Of a stretch of 61,836 bases of DNA, positions 18,369-27,507 are shown one piece after another (the stretch's first letter is position 1; every line of letters begins with the position of its first letter). The notes beneath the pieces were generated by a model. The model saw nothing but the letters and a program-made list of their open reading frames with translations. It did no database searches and had not been told where the DNA came from. Made by a program: the position numbers and the translations under genes. This stretch comes from Phycisphaerales bacterium (GTDB lineage Bacteria; Planctomycetota; Phycisphaerae; Phycisphaerales; UBA1924). The stretch spans positions 1 through 61,836 of the forward strand of contig JALHOJ010000016.1 in the NCBI GenBank assembly GCA_022843045.1, written 5' to 3'.

Positions 18369-20423
18369 GTGAGCGAACGTCGCTACGAGGTTGTGATCGT
18401 GGGTGGAGGCCATGCCGGCGTCGAAGCCGCGTGGGCCGCTGCAAACGCGCTGGGCGGCTCACGCACCATCGCGCTCGTCACCCTCGATCCCTCCAAGATC
18501 GGCGTCATGAGCTGCAACCCCGCCATCGGCGGCCTCGCCAAGGGCCAACTCGTCCGCGAGATCGATGCCATGGGCGGCCTCATGGGCCTCGCCACCGACG
18601 CCACCGGCATCCAGTTCAAAGTCCTCAACCAAAGCAAGGGCCCCGCCGTGCAGGGTCCCCGCGCCCAGTGCGACAAGCACGCGTATGCCAAGGCCGTGCA
18701 ACTCCTGATCGCCTCGCGCCCCGAAATCGAAGTCATCGGTGCCAGCGTCGAGCGCCTCGTGGTCGACAACGGTCGCCTCGTCGCCGTCGACATCCGCCCC
18801 AACACACCCGACGCCTCCACGCAGTCTGTTCGTCTCTGGTGCGCCAGCGCGGTCCTCACCACCGGCACCTTCATGCGGGGGCTGATGCACACGGGCGAAC
18901 AGAAAACCCCAGGCGGCCGACACGGCGAAGCCGCCGCCCACGCTATCAGCGACTCCCTACGCGAACTGGGCTTCGAACTAGGCCGCCTCAAAACCGGCAC
19001 CCCGCCCCGCCTCAAGCGCGAATCCATCCGCTGGGAATCTCTTGACGAACAACCCGGCGACGAACAACCCCAAGCATTCAGCGACCTCACCGCTGTCCCC
19101 CTCAATGAAGCGTGCCCGGCAGGAAGCGTCGAATCATCGGACAGCATCGACACACCAGCAAGTTCGGCGCTCGCTCACGCTCGCGCATCGCTCAGTCGCT
19201 GGTGGCGAGCCGACGACGATCACGGCGCCACCGCCGCCGTCGATCGCGCGTTGCTCGCCTGGCGAGACTCCGGCTTCACGCAGAACATCTTTCCGCTCAT
19301 CGAACAAGTCGGCTGTCGCATGACCGCCACCAACGCCGCGGTCCACGACACAATCCGCGCGAACCTTCACCGCGCCCCGATGTACTCCGGCCAGATCGAT
19401 TCCACCGGCCCGCGCTACTGCCCGTCCATCGAAGACAAGGTCGTGCGCTTCGCCGATCGCGAAAGCCACGGCGTCTTCCTGGAGCCCGAAAGCCACGCCA
19501 GCAACTGGGTCTACTGCAACGGCATCTCCACCAGCCTGCCCCCCGATGTGCAGGACCAACTCGTCCGCACCATGCCAGGCTGCGAACACGCCGAGATCCT
19601 GCGCTACGGCTACGCCGTCGAATACGACATGGTCCGCCCGCACCAGATCGACGTCACGGGCCAGACCAAGCTCGTCCAAGGCCTCTTCCTCGCCGGCCAG
19701 ATCAACGGCACCAGCGGCTATGAAGAAGCCGCCGCCCAAGGCCTGATCGCTGGCATCAACGCGGCGCGAGCAGCCCGCGGACAAACCGAGTTCTCCTTCG
19801 GCCGCGAACAGGCGTATATCGGCGTGCTGATGGACGACCTCGTCACCAAGACCCCCAAAGAGCCGTATCGCATGTTCACCAGCCGGGCCGAGCACCGCCT
19901 CCTGCTGCGCAGCGACAACGCCTGGAAGCGCCTCACGCCCGTCGCGAATGAACTCAGCCTCCTGAACGCCACCGACTTGGGCCGCCGCCGCCTCGCCCGC
20001 TTCGAACAACTCTCCCGCGAATCCCAAGAGCTCGACGCCCTAGCAGCCAGCGCGACCTACGAAGGACGCCAAGTGGAGAAACTCCTCCGCGGCCAAACCT
20101 TCGAAGTCGAAGACTTCCGCACCAGCATGCGCGAAGCGACCGAAGGCCGAGCCTTCGATCCGCTGGCCTGGCGACACATCCACGCCGAGCGCAGGTACGC
20201 CGCGTACATCGTCCGCCAACAAGCCGAAGTGAAGCGCCAAACCGACCTCGAACACAAGCGCCTGCCCGAACAGATCGACTACCTCGCCATCACGCACCTG
20301 CGCCCCGAGGCCCGCAACGCCCTGCACCGCTTCCGCCCCCGAACCTTCGGCCAGGCCGCCCGCCTCGAAGGCCTCACGCCCGCCGACATCACGCTGCTGA
20401 GCGTGCTGGTGCACCGCAAGTGA
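18369..20423 (+). CDS. mnmG: tRNA uridine-5-carboxymethylaminomethyl modification enzyme MnmG
   Basis: A 684-residue FAD protein that, with MnmE, modifies U34 of tRNAs. The dinucleotide motif GGGHAGVEAA starts at residue 12; the signatures MSCNPAIGG and KGPAVQGPRAQ follow; IRANLHRAPMYSGQI and GPRYCPSIEDK are intact. E. coli MnmG has 629 residues; the extra length is mainly an insertion of roughly 70 residues (about 230-300, Ser/Ala/Asp-rich with WWRADDDHG) before the TNAAVHDTIRANLH block. Translation appears to start at GTG 18369. It converges on glyQS with four bases between stops. Confidence 0.95.
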   Translation: MSERRYEVVIVGGGHAGVEAAWAAANALGGSRTIALVTLDPSKIGVMSCNPAIGGLAKGQLVREIDAMGGLMGLATDATGIQFKVLNQSKGPAVQGPRAQCDKHAYAKAVQLLIASRPEIEVIGASVERLVVDNGRLVAVDIRPNTPDASTQSVRLWCASAVLTTGTFMRGLMHTGEQKTPGGRHGEAAAHAISDSLRELGFELGRLKTGTPPRLKRESIRWESLDEQPGDEQPQAFSDLTAVPLNEACPAGSVESSDSIDTPASSALAHARASLSRWWRADDDHGATAAVDRALLAWRDSGFTQNIFPLIEQVGCRMTATNAAVHDTIRANLHRAPMYSGQIDSTGPRYCPSIEDKVVRFADRESHGVFLEPESHASNWVYCNGISTSLPPDVQDQLVRTMPGCEHAEILRYGYAVEYDMVRPHQIDVTGQTKLVQGLFLAGQINGTSGYEEAAAQGLIAGINAARAARGQTEFSFGREQAYIGVLMDDLVTKTPKEPYRMFTSRAEHRLLLRSDNAWKRLTPVANELSLLNATDLGRRRLARFEQLSRESQELDALAASATYEGRQVEKLLRGQTFEVEDFRTSMREATEGRAFDPLAWRHIHAERRYAAYIVRQQAEVKRQTDLEHKRLPEQIDYLAITHLRPEARNALHRFRPRTFGQAARLEGLTPADITLLSVLVHRK

Positions 20424-20427
20424 TCAA

Positions 20428-22014
20428 TCACACACCCAGTTTGTCTTCGAGGAACTTCACCACCTGATCCATCGCCATCCGGCTCTGCGCGCCCGTGTCA
20501 CGGTCGCGCACCGTCACCGTCTGGTCGGTCGCGGTCTGGCCATCGACAGTGAAGCAGAACGGGCAGCCGCCCTCGTCCATGCGGGCATACCGCTTGCCGA
20601 TGCTCTGCTTCTCGTCAAACTCGACGAAACCAACCTTGGCAAATCGCGCCCGCACCGCGTCGTACAGCTTCTCCGCGATCTCGGGCATGCCATCCTTGTT
20701 GACCAGCGGAAACACCGCCGCCTTGATGGGCGCAATCCGCGGGTGAAACTTCATGATCTCCGGGCTGGGCCGGCTCTCATCCTTCGTATACGCCTCGCAC
20801 AAAATCGCCAGCGCCCCGCGATCAAGCCCCGCCGCCGGCTCGATGCAGTGCGGCAGATACCGCTCGCCCCGCTTGGACCCATTGGGCAGGAGCTCGCCCC
20901 GCTCCTGATCAAAGTACTCGAGCTTGGCCCCGCTGTGCTTCTGGTGCTGCGTGAGGTCGTAGTTGCCGCGGTGCGCGATGCCCTCCAGCTCGCCAAACTC
21001 CGGGAACGTAAACGGAAAGCGATACTCCACGTCGCTGGTGCCGACGGAGTAGTGGCTGAGCTCATCCTTCGCATGCTCGCGAAGGATCAAGTTCTCGCCC
21101 GCAAGACCGATGCTCTTCCACCAATCCATCCGGAAGTCTCGCCAGAATTCATACCACTTGAACGACTCATCAGGATGGCAGAAGAACTCCAGCTCCGCCT
21201 GCTCAAACTCGCGCGAGCGGAACGTGTAATTGCGAGGCGTCACTTCGTTGCGGAAGCTCGTCCCCGTGTTGCCGATCCCAAAGGGAATCTTGACGCGCGA
21301 CGAATCCACGACGTTCTTGAACTGCAAGAACACGCCCTGCGCCGTCTCGGGCCGCAAGTACGCGCGATTCGCCTCGTCCTTGATCGCGCCGGGAATGGTG
21401 TCGAACATCAAGTTGAACATCCGCGGCTCGGTCAGCGTCCCTGGCTTCTCGGCTTCCGGCGCAATCACGCGCGTCCAAGGCTGCGGAATGCTCGAGAGCG
21501 CAACGCTCTTGACCGCCCCAAACGTCTTCTCCGCCTTCTTCTTCTGCTTGGACTCGCTGGGCTGATCGCCCACGTATGCGAACACCGGCTTATCGCCCGC
21601 ATCGCCGCTCTCAGGCACGAACACCATCACATGGTCATAGCGATACCGCCCCTTCGTCTCCTTGCAATCCACCATCGGATCATTAAACCCGCCCACGTGC
21701 CCGCTCGCCTCCCACACCTTGGGATGCTGAATGATCCGCGTCTCCACCGGCACGCATTCAACGCGTCGCCCATTGGGCCCCTTGCGCCCCCAGCACGGGT
21801 TCATGATCATGTCCTGCCACCACGCCTCGCGCAGGTTCTTCTTCAGCTGCGCCCCCAGCGGCCCGTAATCCCAGAACCCGTTGATCCCGCCGTAAATGTC
21901 GCTGGCCTGAAAAATAAACCCGCGCCGCTTGCACAACGACATGATCGCGTCCATGGGCTTGGGGCCGCCTGCGGGAGAAGAACCGGGAGTTGCGCTAGGG
22001 GCTGAGGTAGACAT
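20428..22014 (-). CDS. glyQS: Glycyl-tRNA synthetase, dimeric (eukaryote-like) type
   Basis: A 528-residue class II synthetase of the single-chain alpha2 type. The N-terminal catalytic region carries RGFIFQASDIYGGINGFWDY; motif 2 is in SFRNEVTPRNYTFRSREFEQ; motif 3 is in EPAAGLDRGALAI; a C-terminal anticodon-binding domain follows (from about 430). It charges tRNA-Gly. The first ~20 residues are Ser/Pro-rich and not part of the fold. It is divergent from the HTTM gene, with 79 bases between starts. Confidence 0.94.
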   Translation of the reverse strand: MSTSAPSATPGSSPAGGPKPMDAIMSLCKRRGFIFQASDIYGGINGFWDYGPLGAQLKKNLREAWWQDMIMNPCWGRKGPNGRRVECVPVETRIIQHPKVWEASGHVGGFNDPMVDCKETKGRYRYDHVMVFVPESGDAGDKPVFAYVGDQPSESKQKKKAEKTFGAVKSVALSSIPQPWTRVIAPEAEKPGTLTEPRMFNLMFDTIPGAIKDEANRAYLRPETAQGVFLQFKNVVDSSRVKIPFGIGNTGTSFRNEVTPRNYTFRSREFEQAELEFFCHPDESFKWYEFWRDFRMDWWKSIGLAGENLILREHAKDELSHYSVGTSDVEYRFPFTFPEFGELEGIAHRGNYDLTQHQKHSGAKLEYFDQERGELLPNGSKRGERYLPHCIEPAAGLDRGALAILCEAYTKDESRPSPEIMKFHPRIAPIKAAVFPLVNKDGMPEIAEKLYDAVRARFAKVGFVEFDEKQSIGKRYARMDEGGCPFCFTVDGQTATDQTVTVRDRDTGAQSRMAMDQVVKFLEDKLGV

Positions 22015-22093
22015 GCGGGGCGATCATATCGCTGCGCGGCACAACCGGTCGTCACTTGCCGCTGGCCGCACCTCACCCCGGATAACGTCCACA

Positions 22094-23476
22094 ATGCCCT
22101 CCTCGGGCCAATCCGCCCTTCACCCGCCGCGATGGCCGACGCAAGCCTTCGCATGGCTGTTGTCTCCCACGCACGCCCTCAATCTCGCCGTCTTCCGCAT
22201 CGCCACGTGCCTCGCCTGGCTCATCGTCCTCCGCATGGACGAATCCGTCTTCTTCGCGACCTGGCCCGAGGAGCTGATGGGCCCTTCACACTGGCTGCAC
22301 ACGTTGGGCTGGCCCGCAACACACAATCCGGCGCTCGTGCAAGCCTGCTGCATCGCCGCATACACCGCGATCGTCTTCGCCCTGGTGGGCATCTTCGCAA
22401 GACCGGCGCTCCTCGTCGTGCTGCTCGCCGGCGGCTACGCCGTCACTATCCCGCAACTTGCCGGTTCTATCCACCACTTCAACCACGTCCTCATCGCAAC
22501 CATGCTGCTGATTGCCAGCCCCTGCGATCATGCCCTCGCGCTGCGCCCAAGCAAACCGCGCCCCACACCCGCCAACCCCATCAGCACCGCCTACGCCGCA
22601 CCCCTCCGCGTCATGGTGCTCTACCTCGCCATCGCATACTTCTTCGCCGGACTCTGGAAACTCATCAACGTCGGCACCTTCTGGTTCACGCCCACCAACT
22701 TCATCAACCAACTGCACACCAAGTGGCACGAGTTCCATACGGCAGATCTGCCCACGCGCATCGACACCCTCCCCTGGCTCTGTGCTGCCGCCGCCGCGTT
22801 CACCATCGTCCTCGAATTGGGCTGGGGCGCCCTCGCCCTCACTGGCCCGCGCGGCCGCCTCCTCGCAGCGCTCGCCGCGACGTTCTTCCACGCCACAACC
22901 TGGCTCTTTCTCCGCATCAACTTCATGCACATGGCGTGGATGCAGGTGGTGCTGATCGACTGGCATGGAGCATGGATGCGGTTGCGCGGCGGCGTGAAGT
23001 CAGAGCATGCGAAGGCGTTGGTGGGCAGCGAGACGAGGCGGAGAGCGATGGTGCCCGTGCTGGTGATCGCGTGCGTGATGCTGCCCGGCATGCTCCTGAA
23101 CGGCGCACTCCGCCGCAACGACTGGCCCCTGGGCTGCTACCCCCGCTTCGACCGCCGCGCCCACGACCGCATCAACGTCCTCGAAGTCCGCGCCACCTTC
23201 TTTAGCGGCACCACCAAGACCTACCGCGAAGACGCCCTCCACCCCTTCATGCGCACCAGCCGCGCCCGCGCCATCTTCGAACGCGCCATGCAGGGCGACC
23301 CCACAACCCGCGACAACCGCCTGCTCGCACTGCTGCAAGTCTTGGAACGCACCGACACCCGCCTCGCCCTCGCGAGGTCCGTCACCTTCATCCGCCAAAG
23401 CGAATCCATCCGACCAGGCACCCCCGACCCGCGTGACCAAGTCGTGCTGGGGCCCACTCTCGTCACGGACGAGTGA
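22094..23476 (+). CDS. HTTM (gamma-carboxylase-like) membrane protein
   Basis: A 461-residue polytopic membrane protein. The first ~330 residues have about eight hydrophobic segments and the HTTM pattern (early ALNLAVFRIATCLAWL, then SIHHFNHV, YLAIAYFFAGLWKLIN, and FHATTWLFLRINFMHMAW), as in vitamin K-dependent gamma-carboxylase relatives. The C-terminal ~120 residues are soluble and basic. HTTM proteins in bacteria are mostly uncharacterised. The frame extends back to 21929 but the ATG at 22094 gives a normal N-terminus. Confidence 0.75.
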   Translation: MPSSGQSALHPPRWPTQAFAWLLSPTHALNLAVFRIATCLAWLIVLRMDESVFFATWPEELMGPSHWLHTLGWPATHNPALVQACCIAAYTAIVFALVGIFARPALLVVLLAGGYAVTIPQLAGSIHHFNHVLIATMLLIASPCDHALALRPSKPRPTPANPISTAYAAPLRVMVLYLAIAYFFAGLWKLINVGTFWFTPTNFINQLHTKWHEFHTADLPTRIDTLPWLCAAAAAFTIVLELGWGALALTGPRGRLLAALAATFFHATTWLFLRINFMHMAWMQVVLIDWHGAWMRLRGGVKSEHAKALVGSETRRRAMVPVLVIACVMLPGMLLNGALRRNDWPLGCYPRFDRRAHDRINVLEVRATFFSGTTKTYREDALHPFMRTSRARAIFERAMQGDPTTRDNRLLALLQVLERTDTRLALARSVTFIRQSESIRPGTPDPRDQVVLGPTLVTDE

Positions 23477-23522
23477 CAACCACCCGCGCACCGCCTGCGC
23501 ACGACCATCCTCCAGCTCTTCA

Positions 23523-23550
23523 CGAATGCCGAATCCCGAATGCCGAACCC
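23523..23550. repeat. Short GAATGCCGAA-type intergenic repeat
   Basis: Two imperfect units (cgaatgccgaatccc, cgaatgccgaaccc) lie between convergent genes. The 14-mer cgaatgccgaaccc recurs exactly at 51704 and 60387. Confidence 0.6.
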
Positions 23551-23588
23551 TCAGCGCACCCAAACACGGCACGCGTCGGATCTCCCCA

Positions 23589-25160
23589 TCACCGCCCGCG
23601 CTTGATGCCCTTGATCATCATCCGAGGCGGCAACTTCGTCGGCACAATCCCACCAGGGAACTTGCTCGGATCCACCGTCGGCACCACCGGCGCAGCCTCG
23701 CCATTGGTCGCGGCCGCAGGCGTCGCCACCGGCAACGTCGGCCGCACCGCAGCCTCGATCCGATTCGCCTTGTTCTGCGGCGCAACCGGCGGCGGCGGCG
23801 TCGGCCCCCCGCTGGGCAGCACAGGCCGCAGGCCCCCTTCAGCCCGCCCGTTGAACGGCGCGCGATACCCCTCAGGCGGCGTGTCACTGGGCTTGAAGTC
23901 CGGGTACTCGAGCTTGGGAATCTCCGCGTTGATCAAGAGCTCGATGTTCGTGAGCAACTCGCCCTGCTCGGGCGTCACAAAGCTCCACGCCACCCCATCC
24001 CGCCCCGCGCGAGCCGTGCGGCCGATCCGGTGCACATACACCTCAGGGTCCTCGGGCAGATCAAAGTTGATCACGTGCGTGATCCCTTCAACGTCAATCC
24101 CTCGGCTCGCCAGGTCGCTCGCCACCAGCACCGACAGCTTGCCCGACCGCAGCTTCGTCATCGTGCTGTTGCGCCGCCCCTGGCTCATGTCGCCATGGAT
24201 CGCGTGCGCATCGATGCCGCGCCCCGTCAGGCCCCGCGCGATCTCGTCCACATGCCGCTTGAGCCGACAGAACACGATCGTGAGCGCAGGCTCTTCATGC
24301 CGCAGCAGGTGCAGCAGAAGCCGCTTCTTGTCCCATCCATTCACAGGCAGATAGAACTGCTTGACCATGTTCACGGTCAAGCTGCCGCTGTGCACGACGA
24401 CCTTCTCGACGTCGTCCTTCATGTACCGACGGCCCAAGGCCTCGATCTCGGGCGAAATCGTCGCCGAGACGAACACCGTCTGCCGGTCGGGATTGGGAAT
24501 CTTCCCGAGAATCTTCTTGATGTCATCGCGGAAGCCGATGTCGAGCATCCGGTCGACTTCGTCGAGCACCGCAACGCGAATGTTGTTGAAGTGCAGGTGC
24601 CCGCGCTCGAGCATGTCCATGATGCGCCCGGGCGTCCCCACGATGATCTGCGCCCCGTTGCGAAGCTTGTCCGCCTGCGCTTGAATGCCCTGCCCGCCAT
24701 ACACCGTCACCGCGCGAATCGGCGTGTGCCCGCCCAGGTCCTCGAGCTCGCCCGTGATCTGGATCGCCAACTCGCGCGTCGGCGCGAGAATCAACGCCTG
24801 AAACGGCACATCCTTCGCCAGCGAGTGCAGCAAAGGCAGCCCAAACGCCGCCGTCTTGCCCGTCCCCGTCTTGGCCTGCCCCAGAATGTCCTTCCCAGCC
24901 ATGATGGGCGGGATCAAGAGCGACTGCGTCTTGGTCGGATACTTAAACCCCGCCGATTCGATCCCCTTCATCACGCTGTTGCGCAGCCCCAGATCCGCAA
25001 ACGTCTTGGTCTGGTCAAACGTGTCGGACATGTTGCCGTCGCCCGCGATGCGGTGCGGCTCGCCGCCATGGTCCAATTGGGCGGGCTTGGGTTCGATCTG
25101 CTGGTCGCTGGAATGGCCGTCGTGCTGCTCAGGATGCTGATTGGACTGATCTTCGTTCAT
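23589..25160 (-). CDS. DEAD-box family ATP-dependent RNA helicase (DEVD motif)
   Basis: About 523 residues with the complete set of superfamily 2 helicase motifs: Q motif and motif I AKTGTGKT, Ia PTRELA, Ib TPGR, III SAT, IV VFCRLK, V ASDLASRGID, VI HRIGRTARAG. Motif II reads DEVD in place of DEAD. It resembles the RhlE/DeaD group that unwinds RNA duplexes during ribosome assembly or RNA decay. The N-terminus (~45 residues) is polar and His/Gln-rich; the C-terminal ~110 residues are Pro/Ala-rich and disordered. Start at ATG 25160 is preferred to 25199; an internal ATG before SDTFDQT is also possible. Confidence 0.9.
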   Translation of the reverse strand: MNEDQSNQHPEQHDGHSSDQQIEPKPAQLDHGGEPHRIAGDGNMSDTFDQTKTFADLGLRNSVMKGIESAGFKYPTKTQSLLIPPIMAGKDILGQAKTGTGKTAAFGLPLLHSLAKDVPFQALILAPTRELAIQITGELEDLGGHTPIRAVTVYGGQGIQAQADKLRNGAQIIVGTPGRIMDMLERGHLHFNNIRVAVLDEVDRMLDIGFRDDIKKILGKIPNPDRQTVFVSATISPEIEALGRRYMKDDVEKVVVHSGSLTVNMVKQFYLPVNGWDKKRLLLHLLRHEEPALTIVFCRLKRHVDEIARGLTGRGIDAHAIHGDMSQGRRNSTMTKLRSGKLSVLVASDLASRGIDVEGITHVINFDLPEDPEVYVHRIGRTARAGRDGVAWSFVTPEQGELLTNIELLINAEIPKLEYPDFKPSDTPPEGYRAPFNGRAEGGLRPVLPSGGPTPPPPVAPQNKANRIEAAVRPTLPVATPAAATNGEAAPVVPTVDPSKFPGGIVPTKLPPRMMIKGIKRGR

Positions 25161-25456
25161 GATGGTGGCGCCCTCAAGCGCAGGTTGATCGTGGTACATG
25201 GTGTCTGCCGGCCTGCAGTCCGACCCTTAGGCCGACCCGCGCAACGCTGGTCACGCGAAAATGGAAAACGCTCGCTCACACGACCCACCCAAGGCCCCGG
25301 GCCCAGTCTGGCTCGCATCAGCATGATCGGGCAACGCCCGCATTTGGGAAGAACTCGGAGCGAACGCCCCAAGCAAAGCCCGAACTCTCGCCCCGGCGAG
25401 AATCCGGTCTCATAGTAGGTCCCCAACTCCCCCCACGAATCCTGCACGTCGCACCG

Positions 25457-25496
25457 TGGCACGGGCATCCTTCCCGTGAGTCTCAGGACCTTCTAT
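25457..25496. repeat. Palindromic GGCACGGGC repeat, copy 1
   Basis: A CACGGG...CCCGTG palindrome followed by GAGTC and CCTTCTA. It sits in the 388-base region between the divergent helicase and methyltransferase genes, about 50 bases before the methyltransferase start. The same order of elements recurs at 61480. Nothing else recognisable lies between 25161 and 25548. Confidence 0.6.
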
Positions 25497-25548
25497 GTCC
25501 TCGTCCCCACTTCCCTCACCATCTCCCCCACTACGCTGCCCCCGAATC

Positions 25549-26688
25549 ATGCCCGACGCCCTCGCGACCACCGCCGCAGAAACCGTTCGAGAGAACAAGC
25601 CCCGCGGCCGAAGCAAGCCCTCGCGCTCGCCCGCGCTCCCCGAGCCGATCGTGGTCCCCGCCGATCCCAAGCACGACAAAGGCCCGCAAGGCCAAGCCCG
25701 CGCGTACATCGGCGACTGCCGCGAATTGCTCCCGCTGATTCCCGAAGTGCAGGCCGGCACCGTCGACCTCGTCTTCGCCGACCCACCCTTCAACTGGAAT
25801 CGCGCCTACGACGAGTGGGACGACCAAATGAAGGAAGACGAATACCTCACCTTCACCTTCGACTGGATCGACCTCTGCGTCAAGGCCCTCCGCCCGGGCG
25901 GCGCGATGTGGATCAACATCCCAGACGACTGGGCCGCCGAGATCGCGTGCTTCCTCAAGGGCCGCCTCGACCGCAAGCCCTCCGCCCGCATGCACCTCGA
26001 AAACTGGTGCGTCTGGCACTACCGCTTCGGCCAAAACGCCGTCGAACGCTTCATCAACAGCAAGGTCCACGTCTTCTACTTCGTCAAAGACACCATGCAC
26101 GAAGCCGCGAACCGCGAACCGGCAACGGGGAACGGAAAAGCTAGCCCATCCCGTTCCCCGCTCCCCGTTCCCCGCTCCCCCAAGTTCACCCGCACCTGGA
26201 ACCCCGAAGACGTCGCCGAACTCTCCGACCGCGCCGCAATCTACGGCGACGCCCGCACGCTCTCCAAGAAGGACGGCATGCCCCCCAAGCTCCGCGTGCC
26301 CCTCGACGTCTGGTACGGCTCTCACTTCTCGCGCATCCAGGGCAACAACGCCGAACGCCGCGGCTACCACGACAACCAACTCCCCGAGATGTACCTCTCC
26401 CGCGTGATCCGCAGCACCAGCAACCCAGGCGACACCGTGCTCGATCCCTTCCTGGGCAGCGGCACCACCGCCGTCGTCGCCCGAGCCCTGGGCCGCAACT
26501 TCATCGGCACCGAGTTCAGCGCGAAGAACGCCAAGAGCGCGATGGAACGCGTCGCCATCGGCCCCCAGCGAGACGTCTGGGCCAAGCCAGGCTCTCACAC
26601 CAGCGCAATCTACAGCCCCCGCGCAGGCCGAGACATCGGCGAAATGCCTCCCAAGCGGAACGCCAAACGCAAGCCCCGCGAAGCTTGA
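25549..26688 (+). CDS. Orphan DNA methyltransferase, beta-class (N6-adenine type)
   Basis: A 379-residue site-specific DNA methyltransferase. The catalytic motif DPPFN (about residue 80) precedes the SAM-binding motif DPFLGSGTT (about 300), with the target-recognition region between: the beta-class order seen in CcrM/HinfI-type adenine methyltransferases. No restriction endonuclease lies nearby, so it is probably solitary and regulatory or protective. An in-frame stretch at about 26105-26180 encodes a Pro/Ser/Arg-rich linker and is an inverted repeat. ATG 25549 is preferred over the earlier frame start at 25495. Confidence 0.87.
   Translation: MPDALATTAAETVRENKPRGRSKPSRSPALPEPIVVPADPKHDKGPQGQARAYIGDCRELLPLIPEVQAGTVDLVFADPPFNWNRAYDEWDDQMKEDEYLTFTFDWIDLCVKALRPGGAMWINIPDDWAAEIACFLKGRLDRKPSARMHLENWCVWHYRFGQNAVERFINSKVHVFYFVKDTMHEAANREPATGNGKASPSRSPLPVPRSPKFTRTWNPEDVAELSDRAAIYGDARTLSKKDGMPPKLRVPLDVWYGSHFSRIQGNNAERRGYHDNQLPEMYLSRVIRSTSNPGDTVLDPFLGSGTTAVVARALGRNFIGTEFSAKNAKSAMERVAIGPQRDVWAKPGSHTSAIYSPRAGRDIGEMPPKRNAKRKPREA
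26121..26178. repeat. Inverted repeat inside the methyltransferase reading frame
   Basis: CGGGGAACGG (26126-26135) is matched by its exact reverse complement at 26151-26160, followed by a second CCGTTCCCCG-like unit (CCCCGTTCCCCGCTCCCC). It keeps the frame open and adds a low-complexity linker between the catalytic motif and motif I. Confidence 0.7.
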
Positions 26689-26707
26689 GCCACACCCCGC
26701 TCCGACT

Positions 26708-27208
26708 TCACCAATTCAGCGCGCCGGGCGTCGACACTTGCCACGAATAGGTCGGACGCGTCGGATCAAACAGCGGGTGGCTGCTGCTGATCCGCTCGGG
26801 CGTGCGGTGCGCCAGAAACTTGAAGTTTGCCCCGTCGCTGCGATACAGGTAACCGTAATCCGCGCGCGGGTACGCATTGTTCGGATCTCGCGGCAACACC
26901 TTGATGTACTGCGGCGCAAGGTCAGGGATGTACCCATTGGGCCCCTCATACCCAAACCCACCATACGACGGCGCATCACCTCGCCATCCCGCGGCAAGCG
27001 GATACTCGCCGTGGTCGTTGGTGAACATCTCCAGCGACTTCTCCACCGCCCGCATGTCCTGCTCGCGGGTCGCGTCGCGAGCCTCCGTTCGCGCACTCGA
27101 AGCCTGCGGCACGATCACCGCCGCGAGAATCCCCAAAATCACAACCACGATCAGCACTTCGATGAGCGTAAATCCGCGACGCATCAACTGTTTCTTCCCT
27201 GAACGCAT
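26708..27208 (-). CDS. Type II secretion/type IV pilus-like pseudopilin (GspG-like)
   Basis: A 166-residue prepilin-like protein. A short basic leader ends at the prepilin peptidase site MRRG|FTLIEVLIV, followed by the hydrophobic N-terminal helix. The C-terminal domain has RDPNNAYP and the YGYLYRSDG segment typical of GspG-type major pseudopilins. It may be part of a secretion pseudopilus or act as a surface fibre subunit; no other secretion genes are in the window. AGGAG lies seven bases before the ATG. The 299 bases upstream to rnr hold no recognisable gene. Confidence 0.85.
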   Translation of the reverse strand: MRSGKKQLMRRGFTLIEVLIVVVILGILAAVIVPQASSARTEARDATREQDMRAVEKSLEMFTNDHGEYPLAAGWRGDAPSYGGFGYEGPNGYIPDLAPQYIKVLPRDPNNAYPRADYGYLYRSDGANFKFLAHRTPERISSSHPLFDPTRPTYSWQVSTPGALNW

Positions 27209-27507
27209 GACGAGGCTCCTGAGGGTGGTGCCAACGTCGAAAGATCGGCACGCTCAGGCTCCCACCGCACTCGCGTGACCACACCCTGCACTGGGGGAAA
27301 TGCCGCCGTACCACCTGTGACGAATGTGCCATCTACACCGCCGGCAAATTCCTCGCTGACCGCTCTCTGTCACCACAGTTCAAAGCAGACTGGGGCAAGA
27401 AGGAGCGTCACCCCAACATGCAGGCAACGCATGCAGCCCACCCGTCAAGGAGGGCTTCAAACATCGCCCGCCCGCCCAAGCCCTTCCTCATGGTCGGGCT
27501 GCACGCA

